DNA of 9,893 bases from Microcaldota archaeon. Lineage in GTDB: Archaea > Micrarchaeota > Micrarchaeia > Norongarragalinales > WALN01. The notes below the pieces were generated by a model. It did not search any database, was not told the origin of the DNA, and saw only the letters and a program-made list of their open reading frames with translations. A program made the translations under genes and the position numbers. Where the stretch lies: positions 1 to 9,893 of the forward strand of contig WALN01000061.1 in assembly GCA_015522865.1 (NCBI GenBank). Reading direction: 5' to 3'. This document shows positions 1-6,384 of this stretch, in pieces (position 1 is the first letter of the stretch; every line of letters begins with the position of its first letter).

Positions 1-17
1 GTTTAAAGAGGATATTT

Positions 18-1292
18 TTGGTTGAGGGAAATTTGGATAAATTTTTAATGATGCAGAAACAGCCGCTGGTAGCTGTAGAAAAATCTTCTGCCAATTTTAA
101 AGCGCGTTATTTAGTTGTTACAACCACCCCCCAAAAAATCCCATATTCTTTTGATGACCTGTCCAATACATTGCACAAGCAACATTCCAATCTGGATGTG
201 ACTTCTGACTTAATTAAACAGGCTCTGCACACTTATGATATTACTGTTATAGATTTTGATAAGGTTAATGAGCGCTATATTCTAAATTTCTTTTCAGACC
301 CACTTACTCTTTTCACGATGAGTTCAGAAAAGGGCGGGGCGACCTCTAGTTTGCCAGAACTGCAAGAAGTGCTCATAGGGGCGAACAGATGGAAACAGCC
401 GGTAAAAGCGAAGCTGAGCTCTTTTTCAAAAATTGAAGTGATAGGCGAATCTGAGGCTAAGAGAAAGCACGTACTTCATATTTTAATAGAATCTGTACTC
501 TTGAATAATATCCCCGCTTTTATTTTTGATACTTCTGGAAGTTTTTCCGGTATCTCGCTGGCTAACAGAAACACCTCTGAATTTGAAGATTTTGGTATGA
601 ATGCATTGCCCATAGGCTTTCCAACAAAGAAATTAAAACCAGAAGAAGGACTTTTCGTTGATTTGAAACTTTTGAAACCAGAAATATTTATAGAAAGTTT
701 TGGCCTTGAAAAAGGCGATGTTGCTAAACTGCTTTCTAAAACTCTGAGCGAGCAGAAGAACGTTTCAACTCTTGGAGAAATTGTCACCTATCTTTCCTCG
801 CTCAAACCTTCTAGGGAATTTCCCGCATTTATAATAGAAAAAACTATCCGCGTACTTGAGGTAATCCAGAAAAGCTTTCCATCTCTTTTTGAGAAGAACA
901 CTTTACCCGAACTTGTAGAACCCTGGAAGCAACCAATAGGTTCTGCATATTATGTTAATTTGAAGGGAACACACCCTATGGTGAAAAATTTAGTAATTTC
1001 CTATATGCTTTCTTCGCTCAAAAGCGCATCAGATAATGCTTTGAAATTGCTTGTTGTGTTTGACGAGCCATATATAAATATCCCAAAAAATATAAGAGAG
1101 CTCTTAAATGAAAATGTGAAATTTGGAGTTGCATTTGGCGTACATGCCTCTGAAGCGCTGGACCTGGCGGATATAGACTCTCCTACATTAGTAATAGATT
1201 TGATAGGCGAGGAGTGCGTTGTTACTGAAACCGGCGAGCCACAGAGGAGATTTGTAATACGGCCCGCTTATTCCCACTGCAGCGAAAAGTAG
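18..1292 (+). CDS. HerA/DUF87-like P-loop ATPase with degenerate Walker A
   Basis: The protein (424 aa from the TTG) follows the layout of HerA/FtsK-fold archaeal ATPases. An N-terminal region (residues 1-115) precedes a short segment like the HerA entry strand (VLIGANRW, 119-126). The usual P-loop position then reads GESEAKRK (143-150) instead of GxxxxGK[S/T]. Next come a strand plus D-x-x-G-x-[FY] motif (AFIFDTSGSFSG, 167-178), and a well-formed Walker B (LLVVFDEP, 344-351, D349/E350) in front of the HerA-like NENVKFGVAFGVHAS stretch, where the usual arginine and TQ are missing. HerA family members pump or remodel DNA using ATP; the missing Lys/Ser-Thr suggests weak or no hydrolysis, so a structural or regulatory role is inferred. 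The TTG has AGAGG 6 nt upstream, but the frame is open to the left edge, so the gene could be longer; ATG at 48 is another start. It converges on the next gene, 65 bp away. Fold fairly sure, function unknown. Confidence 0.7.
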   Translation: MVEGNLDKFLMMQKQPLVAVEKSSANFKARYLVVTTTPQKIPYSFDDLSNTLHKQHSNLDVTSDLIKQALHTYDITVIDFDKVNERYILNFFSDPLTLFTMSSEKGGATSSLPELQEVLIGANRWKQPVKAKLSSFSKIEVIGESEAKRKHVLHILIESVLLNNIPAFIFDTSGSFSGISLANRNTSEFEDFGMNALPIGFPTKKLKPEEGLFVDLKLLKPEIFIESFGLEKGDVAKLLSKTLSEQKNVSTLGEIVTYLSSLKPSREFPAFIIEKTIRVLEVIQKSFPSLFEKNTLPELVEPWKQPIGSAYYVNLKGTHPMVKNLVISYMLSSLKSASDNALKLLVVFDEPYINIPKNIRELLNENVKFGVAFGVHASEALDLADIDSPTLVIDLIGEECVVTETGEPQRRFVIRPAYSHCSEK

Positions 1293-1357
1293 TTAGTAGA
1301 GGAATGTGCAGGGAGGGCCGACAACATGCAAAGGAAGTAATAATAATCTCGGGCCAC

Positions 1358-1705
1358 TTATTTATTTTTTAGTTCATTTTTTACTTCTTCTCTTACAAGC
1401 TCTTTTACCTGCTCTATTGTCACAAAGTCAAGAGGATTGATCGAGTTTAGCTCGTATTTTAGCTCGTTTAGCTCAGATTTCTTCGCGAATTTTTTCTCCA
1501 TCTCGCCCATGTCTGCTCCCCCGCCACCTGCTTTCTTGGAAACAGAGCTTTCTAATTTTTTTATTTTATTATTATGCATTACTATGGTTCTTCCTATAAT
1601 CTCCTCATTTTTTTCTATGGTTTGTATTTTTTGCATTAATATGTTGACTTTTGAGTCCATCTCTCTAAGTTGAGATTGGATGCTCGTCATATTTTCTCTT
1701 CTCAT
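1358..1705 (-). CDS. Small coiled-coil protein, function unknown
   Basis: A 115-aa charged protein with no cysteine or tryptophan and no signal or membrane segment, so probably cytoplasmic. Residues 7-57 show heptad spacing of I/L/V typical of a coiled coil. A glycine-rich linker (GGGGAD, 60-65) follows, and then a second, Lys/Glu-rich helical part ending in VKELVREEVKNELKNK. I do not recognise the family. It is transcribed away from the polymerase gene, with 52 bp between the two starts, so they may share a bidirectional promoter. The first ATG has AGGAG only 1 nt upstream, which is too close for normal Shine-Dalgarno use; ATG at codon 6 (1690) lacks a better site, so the start is uncertain. 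The opposite strand also has an open frame here, but its product is low-complexity Phe/Ser, whereas this one has real coiled-coil periodicity. Confidence 0.7.
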   Translation of the reverse strand: MRRENMTSIQSQLREMDSKVNILMQKIQTIEKNEEIIGRTIVMHNNKIKKLESSVSKKAGGGGADMGEMEKKFAKKSELNELKYELNSINPLDFVTIEQVKELVREEVKNELKNK

Positions 1706-1757
1706 GCTCCTAATTACTCAGCAAATCTTTTTTATTCTATTCCTGCCTAATTTTCAC
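1706..1757. promoter_or_regulatory. Divergent promoter region between coiled-coil gene and polB
   Basis: These 52 bp separate two divergent start codons. On the plus strand a T-rich TATA-like stretch (TTTTTTATTCT, about 1728-1738) lies roughly 25 bp before the polymerase ATG at 1758, which would give a leaderless transcript. On the minus strand the complementary AGAATAAAAAA could serve the small gene, which has AGGAG right before its ATG. Box positions are inferred from spacing only. Confidence 0.4.
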
Positions 1758-4166
1758 ATGGATGGCTTTCTTTTGGATGTGTTTTTTGGAGAAAGAAAAG
1801 GCGAAAAGGGCATTTTTCTTGTTGTTAAGGAGAAGAAGAGCAAAAAGCTCAGATATTTTTTTGATGCTTCTTTCAGACCATATTTTCTTCTTGACTGCAA
1901 TTACGGGAATTTAGCAAAGGAAGGAAGAGCGGGCATTAAAAAGTCTATTGGGAAGGTTATTTCCGCTATTTCTCCTTCCCAAAAATTTAACTTAACACCA
2001 ATAAAAAAAATAATAAAAAACGTTCAAGTTACTTTGCTGAAAATTGAACTTCAAGACCCGTCTTTGGTACCGAAAATCGCACGCGAGCTCAAAAAATTTG
2101 GAAAAATTTACGAGTATGAAATTCCATTTGTCCATCGATACTGCATAGACAAGAAGATATGGCCATCAACTACGCTTTCTATCGAGCGAAGTAGTTCCGG
2201 CTTAATTTTCTCTTCTGCAGACTATCCTGTTCCTTCGCTTTCCCTTTTATCATTTGATATAGAAACGTACAACAAGGGAGGCGTCTCAATACCTTCCAAA
2301 GACCCCGTTATAATGATAAGCTACGATTCAGGAAATGAGCAAGGGGTTTTTTCATACGGCGGGCGTTCTGATGCTGTTATCAGTTGTAATTCCGAATCGG
2401 ATATGATAGGCAAATTTTGCTCAAAAATTGAAGAGATTGGGCCGGATATAATATGTGGCTATAATTCTGACGGCTTCGACCTGCCCTACCTACTCGAAAG
2501 AGCTAAGCGTTTAGGCACAAGCTTGAGCCTCGGACTGGAAGGAGAAACTCCCAAATGCTCTTCACATAGAATGAGAAACTCCTGTAAGATACCTGGAAGG
2601 GTGCATTTTGATGTGTTTTCTGGAGTATTGTTAATGAGAACTGTTGGGGCGATTCGTTTGCCCCGTCTCTCTCTTTCAAATGTCTATGCAGAACTTACTG
2701 ACAAAAAGAAAGTTACAATAGACAAACCAAATATTTACAAGTTCTGGAAAAAAGGAGGCGAATCACTTACTCAACTTGCAACATATTGCCAAAGCGACAG
2801 CAGTTCTGCAAGAGAAATCGCGCAAATTTTTTTCCCTCTCGAATTAGAGCTAAGCAGAATAACCGGCCTCACTCTTTTTGATGTTTCCAGAGCTACAACC
2901 GGCAAAATGGTAGAAGGACTCCTTGAAAGGAAGGCGTATGAAAAGGGGCAGATTATTCTGCCCAAACCATCTTTCTCTACCATTTCAGCAAGAGCTCAGG
3001 CGCCGATAGAAGGAGCATTTGTTAAACTGCCTTCGCCAGGAATATATGAAAATATTGTTGTTTTTGATTTCCGCTCCCTGTACCCCTCAATAATAATTTC
3101 CCACAATATAGACCCCTCTACTTTAGATCCAAATGCTCCAGAAAAAGAAGCTTATGTTTCTCCTCAAGGACACAAATTTTATAAGAATAAAAAAGGGCTG
3201 GTTCCAGAAGTGCTGAGCAATATACTAAAAACGCGCTTTGCTATAAAAAAGAAGATGGAAAAATTAAGCGCAGACTCCATGGAATACAAATATTTAAATG
3301 CCCGCCAAACCGCTCTAAAAATACTCGCAAACAGTTTTTTTGGATACTTTGGTTATGCGCGCTCAAGATGGTACAGCAGAGAATGCGCGGAAAGCATAAC
3401 AGCATGGGGGAGGTATTATATTAAATCTGCAATTGACTTTGCAGAAAAAAATGGGCTGGAAGTTATTTATGGAGATACAGATTCGCTCTTTATTAGATAC
3501 GGCGCAGGCGGGAAAGAGAAAGTGTTGAAATTTCAGAGCGAGTTCAACAAACACCTACCAGAAAGTATGAACTTAGAACTTGAAGCTTTTTACACACGGG
3601 GGATTTTTGTTTCTAAAAAAAATAAAAAGGAGAAAAAAGGAGCAAAGAAAAAATATGCTCTTATTGATGAAAAAGGTAAGATAAAGATAAAGGGCTTTGA
3701 GCTTGTGCGCAGAGACTGGAGCCCCATAGCGCAGGAAACGCAGAGAAAGGTGCTTGAAATTTTGCTGAGGGAAGGAAACATCAAAAAGGCAGTTGAACTT
3801 GTCAGAAAGACAGTGGAAGATTTGAAAAAAGAAAAGATGCCCCTAGAAAAACTGATAATACTTACTCAGCTAAGGAAAAAACCAGCTGAGTATGAAGTGA
3901 AGTCTCCAGAGGTTTCTGCGTTCTTGGATGCAAAGAAACACGGACTCTCCCTCCCTGAAGATAGTATGATTGGCTATATAATTACGAGCAAGGGAAAAAC
4001 TATTTCAGAAAAAGCGAAGGTCGCCGAGCTTGCAAAAGATTATGATGCAGACTATTACATCAACAACCAAGTTTTACCTGCTGTTATAAAGATACTTGGC
4101 GCTCTTGGCTACAACAAAACTGAATTTTTAAACAAAGGCTCGCAGACATCGCTCGGCAAATGGTAA
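1758..4166 (+). CDS. polB: Replicative family B DNA polymerase with 3'-5' exonuclease
   Basis: DNA-dependent DNA polymerase with proofreading, 802 aa from the ATG at 1758 (Pyrococcus PolB is about 775 aa). The archaeal N-terminal domain includes the YEIPFVHRYCIDK segment. Exo I is FDIET (D167, E169), Exo II NSDGFD (D241) and Exo III YCQSD (Y343, D347), so proofreading should be active. Polymerase motif A is DFRSLYPSII (D437), motif B K521-x3-NSFFGYFGY (K521, N525; Phe where many enzymes have Tyr) and motif C YGDTDS (D573, D575), so all catalytic carboxylates are present. A lysine-rich insert (KKNKKEKKGAKKK) lies in the palm/thumb region. The C-terminus QTSLGKW fits a PCNA-interacting peptide and aligns with the place of that motif in euryarchaeal PolB. 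No intein interrupts motifs A, B or C. The 26 extra residues available upstream are hydrophobic junk overlapping the divergent gene, so the later ATG was chosen. It is followed after 39 bp by the aminopeptidase gene. Confidence 0.95.
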   Translation: MDGFLLDVFFGERKGEKGIFLVVKEKKSKKLRYFFDASFRPYFLLDCNYGNLAKEGRAGIKKSIGKVISAISPSQKFNLTPIKKIIKNVQVTLLKIELQDPSLVPKIARELKKFGKIYEYEIPFVHRYCIDKKIWPSTTLSIERSSSGLIFSSADYPVPSLSLLSFDIETYNKGGVSIPSKDPVIMISYDSGNEQGVFSYGGRSDAVISCNSESDMIGKFCSKIEEIGPDIICGYNSDGFDLPYLLERAKRLGTSLSLGLEGETPKCSSHRMRNSCKIPGRVHFDVFSGVLLMRTVGAIRLPRLSLSNVYAELTDKKKVTIDKPNIYKFWKKGGESLTQLATYCQSDSSSAREIAQIFFPLELELSRITGLTLFDVSRATTGKMVEGLLERKAYEKGQIILPKPSFSTISARAQAPIEGAFVKLPSPGIYENIVVFDFRSLYPSIIISHNIDPSTLDPNAPEKEAYVSPQGHKFYKNKKGLVPEVLSNILKTRFAIKKKMEKLSADSMEYKYLNARQTALKILANSFFGYFGYARSRWYSRECAESITAWGRYYIKSAIDFAEKNGLEVIYGDTDSLFIRYGAGGKEKVLKFQSEFNKHLPESMNLELEAFYTRGIFVSKKNKKEKKGAKKKYALIDEKGKIKIKGFELVRRDWSPIAQETQRKVLEILLREGNIKKAVELVRKTVEDLKKEKMPLEKLIILTQLRKKPAEYEVKSPEVSAFLDAKKHGLSLPEDSMIGYIITSKGKTISEKAKVAELAKDYDADYYINNQVLPAVIKILGALGYNKTEFLNKGSQTSLGKW

Positions 4167-4176
4167 ATTCGCAATT

Positions 4177-4187
4177 AATTTAAATTA
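4177..4187 (+). promoter_or_regulatory. TATA-like box of the methionine aminopeptidase gene
   Basis: The AT-only core AATTTAAATTA sits in the 39-bp gap after the polymerase stop, with its centre about 24 bp before the ATG at 4206. That distance matches an archaeal box A driving a transcript that starts at or next to the ATG, and no Shine-Dalgarno sequence is present. Leaderless translation is therefore likely; this rests on spacing and composition only. Confidence 0.5.
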
Positions 4188-4205
4188 CTAACTATTTAGT
4201 ATTAC

Positions 4206-5075
4206 ATGGAAGAACAATTGGAAAAACTTTCAAAAATTTCAAAAGAAGTTCTAAAATTTTCAAAATCTAAAACGGAAATCGGAGTTAGCTTTTTTGAACT
4301 CGCCACTTCAATAGAAGCAAAAATTAAGGAGCTTGGCGCAGAACTTGGATGTCCTGTTACCATCTCGGCAAACGATATTGCCGCGCATGATTCTCCATTT
4401 GCTGATGATAAGCGAGTTTTGAAAGAGGGGGATGTGGTTAAAGTTGACCATGGGATAAAACTTGGAAATTTGCTCTCAGATTTTGCATTTACAAAAGAGC
4501 TCGGCTCAAATAAATATTCAAAATTGATAGAGACAAGCGAGGAAGCGCTTCAAAATGCTATTAAAACTGTTAAAGCGGGCGTTAATGTGAAAGAGATAGG
4601 AGAAGCGATAGAGAATACAATAAGAGATAACGGTTTTGTGCCTGTCCGCAATCTTTCCGGCCATTCTCTTGACCCCGAGTTTTTTCATGGAGATATACAG
4701 ATTCCCAATATAAAAGGAGGAGACCATGTACTAAAAGAAGGAGATGCGATCGCCATAGAGCCATTTGTAACAGACGGCGCCGGCTGGGTTGTTGACAGCG
4801 GCAGACCATCTATTTTCTCTTTGATTGAAGAGCGGAAAGTGAGGCTCGGCTCCTCGAGAGAGCTTATAAAATTTGTTTCTTCTCATTTCGGACATCTTCC
4901 CTTTTCTATACGCTGGCTTCCGCAGACAGTTACTCTAAATTTAAATTTGGCAGACCTTGTTAGACAAGAAGTGTTGCACGCCTATCCTCCGTTGAGAGAT
5001 AAAGACAGGGGCATGGTCGCGCAAACCGAAAGCTGCGGCATAGTCAGAAAAGATGGTTTTGAGCTGATCGTCTGA
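4206..5075 (+). CDS. map: Methionine aminopeptidase, type II (archaeal)
   Basis: Cytosolic metalloenzyme that removes the initiator methionine from new proteins. At 289 aa it is close to the Pyrococcus enzyme (295 aa). The pita-bread fold signature residues are all present: H61 in NDIAAHDSP, metal ligands D81 (VDHG), D92 (SDFAFT), H153 (SGHSLD), E185 (IEPF) and E275 (QTES), plus H161 (FFHGDIQIPN), a second active-site histidine. The approximately 55-residue helical insertion before the last strands (around 200-260), with the HAYPPL element, identifies the type II subfamily. The segment after D81 (HGIKLGNLL) departs from the common D-x-G-V-H-I-D-G pattern but keeps the ligand spacing. It has its own TATA-like box and no Shine-Dalgarno sequence, so it may be transcribed independently of the polymerase gene upstream. 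It should be active. Confidence 0.95.
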   Translation: MEEQLEKLSKISKEVLKFSKSKTEIGVSFFELATSIEAKIKELGAELGCPVTISANDIAAHDSPFADDKRVLKEGDVVKVDHGIKLGNLLSDFAFTKELGSNKYSKLIETSEEALQNAIKTVKAGVNVKEIGEAIENTIRDNGFVPVRNLSGHSLDPEFFHGDIQIPNIKGGDHVLKEGDAIAIEPFVTDGAGWVVDSGRPSIFSLIEERKVRLGSSRELIKFVSSHFGHLPFSIRWLPQTVTLNLNLADLVRQEVLHAYPPLRDKDRGMVAQTESCGIVRKDGFELIV

Positions 5076-5083
5076 ACATTTCA

Positions 5084-5097
5084 AAAAGTTTTTATTT
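5084..5097 (+). promoter_or_regulatory. Promoter-like A-tract/T-tract element before the membrane protein gene
   Basis: AAAAAG followed by TTTTTATT resembles an archaeal BRE plus box A. The T-rich part is centred about 33 bp before the GTG at 5126, predicting a start site near 5118-5120 and a leader of only a few bases. The run of T residues just after the aminopeptidase stop could instead, or also, terminate that gene's transcript. Confidence 0.4.
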
Positions 5098-5125
5098 GGC
5101 GCTCAATTAAGTTATATGTGATTTT

Positions 5126-6160
5126 GTGGCGATGCCTTCTAAGATAGAAATCTCTCTTGATTTAAGTTTGGACGAGTATGTAAAAAAAAGACTGCCACTT
5201 TTAATACTCTTAATTGTTTTTATGCTGTTTTCCTTCCTTTTATTTGCAAGTTCCAACTTGAGCACTCTTTACATTTTTGATTTCTCGCACCTGCAGTACA
5301 ATCTCTCGAAGCTTTACAGCCTGCACTTTATAATGTTCATAATATTCTTTTCGCTTACTCTTGGCGGGACAGTTTTTTACGGCTTTGGGGCTAAGCGCTT
5401 CTATGCTTCTCTTCCCCTTCCAATTTATTTAGTAGTAGCATTTATCTCGGTCATTTTTATGCCGTCCATGCTTCTTCCATTCGTTGGTTTTGCTTTTGCT
5501 CTTGGTACTGCGTCCATTTTTGCTTCATTTTACTCCTCCCCCACTTTTGGCCATGTTTGGGCGGTGATAAGCAAAGCTCTGCTGATTTTTGTGCTTATCG
5601 TGTTTATATTTTCATTTCTAAAATTTTCGCTTGGAAGAGAGTTTTATTTTAATTTGATGCTCGATGGCGCTGCTTCCTTCGCTCCTTCAGTAAGCTCTCA
5701 ATTTGTCGGTGTTTGCGCCTCAGCAATAAACAATACGCAGATAAGTAGAGCAGATATTGAGAGCAGCGTTTCAAAGGACGATGTGCGTGCTATGATATTG
5801 CAGCAGTACGGAGCTCTGTTTAGTATGCTAAACTCTACTCAACAGCAAAAAATAGTAGTAGACCAGGCGTATGAATCTGTTATTAACAACACTGTTGAGA
5901 TGGGCAATAAGATAAAGTCGCAGATAGCTTCCAAAATGATGCAGACAGCCAATAAGAAAGGAGAAATTAAGCTTACTCCCGAAAGAAAGAAGCAGCTCTT
6001 AACTCAGCTCAGCACCTTCCCACAATTTAATTTGTTCCGTAACTACTTCCCAATTCTGCTTGCGCTTGGTGTTACTTCCCTCGTTTCTGTCTTAGATTTC
6101 TTCATCCAGATAATCTCCTCCCTCTTTTGCTATTTTATTTTCAAAATTTCTGCCTCTTAA
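5126..6160 (+). CDS. Multi-spanning membrane protein with extracytoplasmic loop, unknown function
   Basis: A 344-aa membrane protein I do not recognise. Hydrophobic segments lie at about residues 23-43, 66-84, 97-133 (probably two helices), 147-166 and 306-338. Between the last two is a polar domain of about 135 residues (170-305), rich in Gln, Ser, Asn and Lys, which looks helical. It carries three N-x-S/T sequons (N202, N236, N254), consistent with exposure outside the cell if the topology places it there. The N-terminal 20 residues are polar and probably cytoplasmic. The start is GTG at 5126 or ATG two codons later (5132); no clear Shine-Dalgarno sequence decides. Downstream lies a tRNA gene on the same strand after 48 bp. 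There are no enzymatic motifs; a sensor, channel or envelope scaffold cannot be told apart. Confidence 0.8.
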   Translation: MAMPSKIEISLDLSLDEYVKKRLPLLILLIVFMLFSFLLFASSNLSTLYIFDFSHLQYNLSKLYSLHFIMFIIFFSLTLGGTVFYGFGAKRFYASLPLPIYLVVAFISVIFMPSMLLPFVGFAFALGTASIFASFYSSPTFGHVWAVISKALLIFVLIVFIFSFLKFSLGREFYFNLMLDGAASFAPSVSSQFVGVCASAINNTQISRADIESSVSKDDVRAMILQQYGALFSMLNSTQQQKIVVDQAYESVINNTVEMGNKIKSQIASKMMQTANKKGEIKLTPERKKQLLTQLSTFPQFNLFRNYFPILLALGVTSLVSVLDFFIQIISSLFCYFIFKISAS

Positions 6161-6174
6161 AGAGCATATACTTT

Positions 6175-6186
6175 ATTTTTAATATC
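6175..6186 (+). promoter_or_regulatory. TATA-like box of the tRNA gene
   Basis: An AT-only stretch containing TTTTTAATAT is centred about 28 bp upstream of the first mature tRNA base at 6209. This is the position expected for an archaeal tRNA promoter starting a few bases before the acceptor stem. It is inferred from position and composition. Confidence 0.45.
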
Positions 6187-6247
6187 TTATGCACTAAATT
6201 GTATATGCGGGCCTGTAGCTCAGCTTGGATAGAGCGACTGGTTCCGG

Positions 6248-6302
6248 TTGGCTTTTTAAGCTTTGGAAGTCGAGGCTTCGGTTGAGCAATAGCTCGGGAG
6301 AA
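6248..6302 (+). other. tRNA intron 1, canonical position 37/38 (55 nt)
   Basis: Archaeal bulge-helix-bulge intron in the anticodon loop. A four-pair central helix can form between UUCC (6242-6245) and GGAG (6297-6300, one wobble). Its three-base bulges are GG^U on the 5' side (cut after 6247) and AA^A on the 3' side (cut after 6302), next to the intact anticodon stem. Inside are small hairpins: GCTT/AAGC (6251-6261), GAAG/CTTC (6266-6279) and GAGC/GCTC (6284-6295). It is too short to encode a homing endonuclease. The distal helix is weak (wobble-rich), so the boundary could be off by a base. Confidence 0.85.
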
Positions 6303-6318
6303 ACCAGTAGGTCGCGGG

Positions 6319-6354
6319 TGACTACTCTTTCTTTTAAGAAAGACGGTCCGCGAA
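6319..6354 (+). other. tRNA intron 2, non-canonical position 53/54 in the T arm (36 nt)
   Basis: Removing these bases joins T-stem strand GCGGG to the loop TTCGAAT. The splice motif is clear on one side: central helix CGCG (6313-6316) with CGCG (6349-6352), bulges GG^T (6317-6319) and AA^T (6353-6355), and distal helix GACT (6320-6323) with GGTC (6345-6348, one wobble). The intron ends in a 6-bp hairpin CTTTCT/AGAAAG (6327-6342). The proximal helix is poor, giving a relaxed HBh' form, common for non-canonical archaeal introns. Because 6319 and 6355 are both T, a cut one base later (54/55) gives the same mature RNA. Confidence 0.85.
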
Positions 6355-6376
6355 TTCGAATCCCGTCAGGCCCGCA

Positions 6377-6384
6377 TTTTATTT
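6377..6384 (+). terminator. T-rich end of the tRNA gene, overlapping a convergent stop codon
   Basis: The tRNA is followed at once by TTTTATTT, the kind of short T run that ends archaeal transcripts. The same bases hold the TAA stop (6379-6381) and last lysine codon of the minus-strand membrane protein, so the two units are packed tail to tail with shared sequence. Terminator function is inferred. Confidence 0.4.

Larger units (their letters stand above)
6209..6374 (+). tRNA. tRNA-Arg(CCG) with two introns
   Basis: Three exons (6209-6247, 6303-6318, 6355-6374) assemble into a 75-nt tRNA. The acceptor stem GGGCCTG (6209-6215) pairs fully with CAGGCCC (6367-6373); U8-A9 follow; the D stem is GCTC/GAGC with G18G19 and A20, an arginine identity base. 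The anticodon stem ACTGG/CCAGT (6237-6241/6304-6308) encloses the loop UUCCGGA, giving anticodon CCG (6244-6246) with C35, G37 and A38. The variable loop is AGGTC. The T stem GCGGG (6314-6318) pairs with CCCGT (6362-6366) with one G-U, and the T loop is TTCGAAT (6355-6361). The discriminator is G6374 and CCA is not encoded. Without removing the second intron, the bases directly before the T loop do not form a T stem, which is why that intron is required. It decodes CGG. The gene lies 4 bp from the convergent glycosyltransferase-like gene. Confidence 0.93.

Noticed and set aside
1293..1357. Possible small RNA or hairpin between convergent genes (GGGCCGA near 1315 and TCGGGCC near 1349)
   Set aside because: The arms pair imperfectly over a long loop and there are no C/D or H/ACA box motifs; a weak chance inverted repeat is more likely.
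1437..1673. Plus-strand open frame opposite the coiled-coil gene
   Set aside because: Low-complexity Phe/Ser/Ile product, the expected antisense image of a Lys/Glu-rich coiled coil.
1680..1757. Longer start for the DNA polymerase (26 extra residues)
   Set aside because: The extra residues are a hydrophobic, Leu/Ile/Phe-rich run unlike PolB N-termini and overlap the divergent small gene; the ATG at 1758 gives a normal archaeal N-terminus.
3057..3485. Intein in the polymerase, frequent in archaeal PolB
   Set aside because: Motifs A, B and C are contiguous and correctly spaced with no inserted splicing domain.
4518..4809. Two minus-strand open frames inside the aminopeptidase gene
   Set aside because: They lie antisense to a gene with all catalytic residues in frame, and their products show no domain features.
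6248..6354. Homing endonuclease in the tRNA introns
   Set aside because: The introns are 55 and 36 nt, far too short to encode one.
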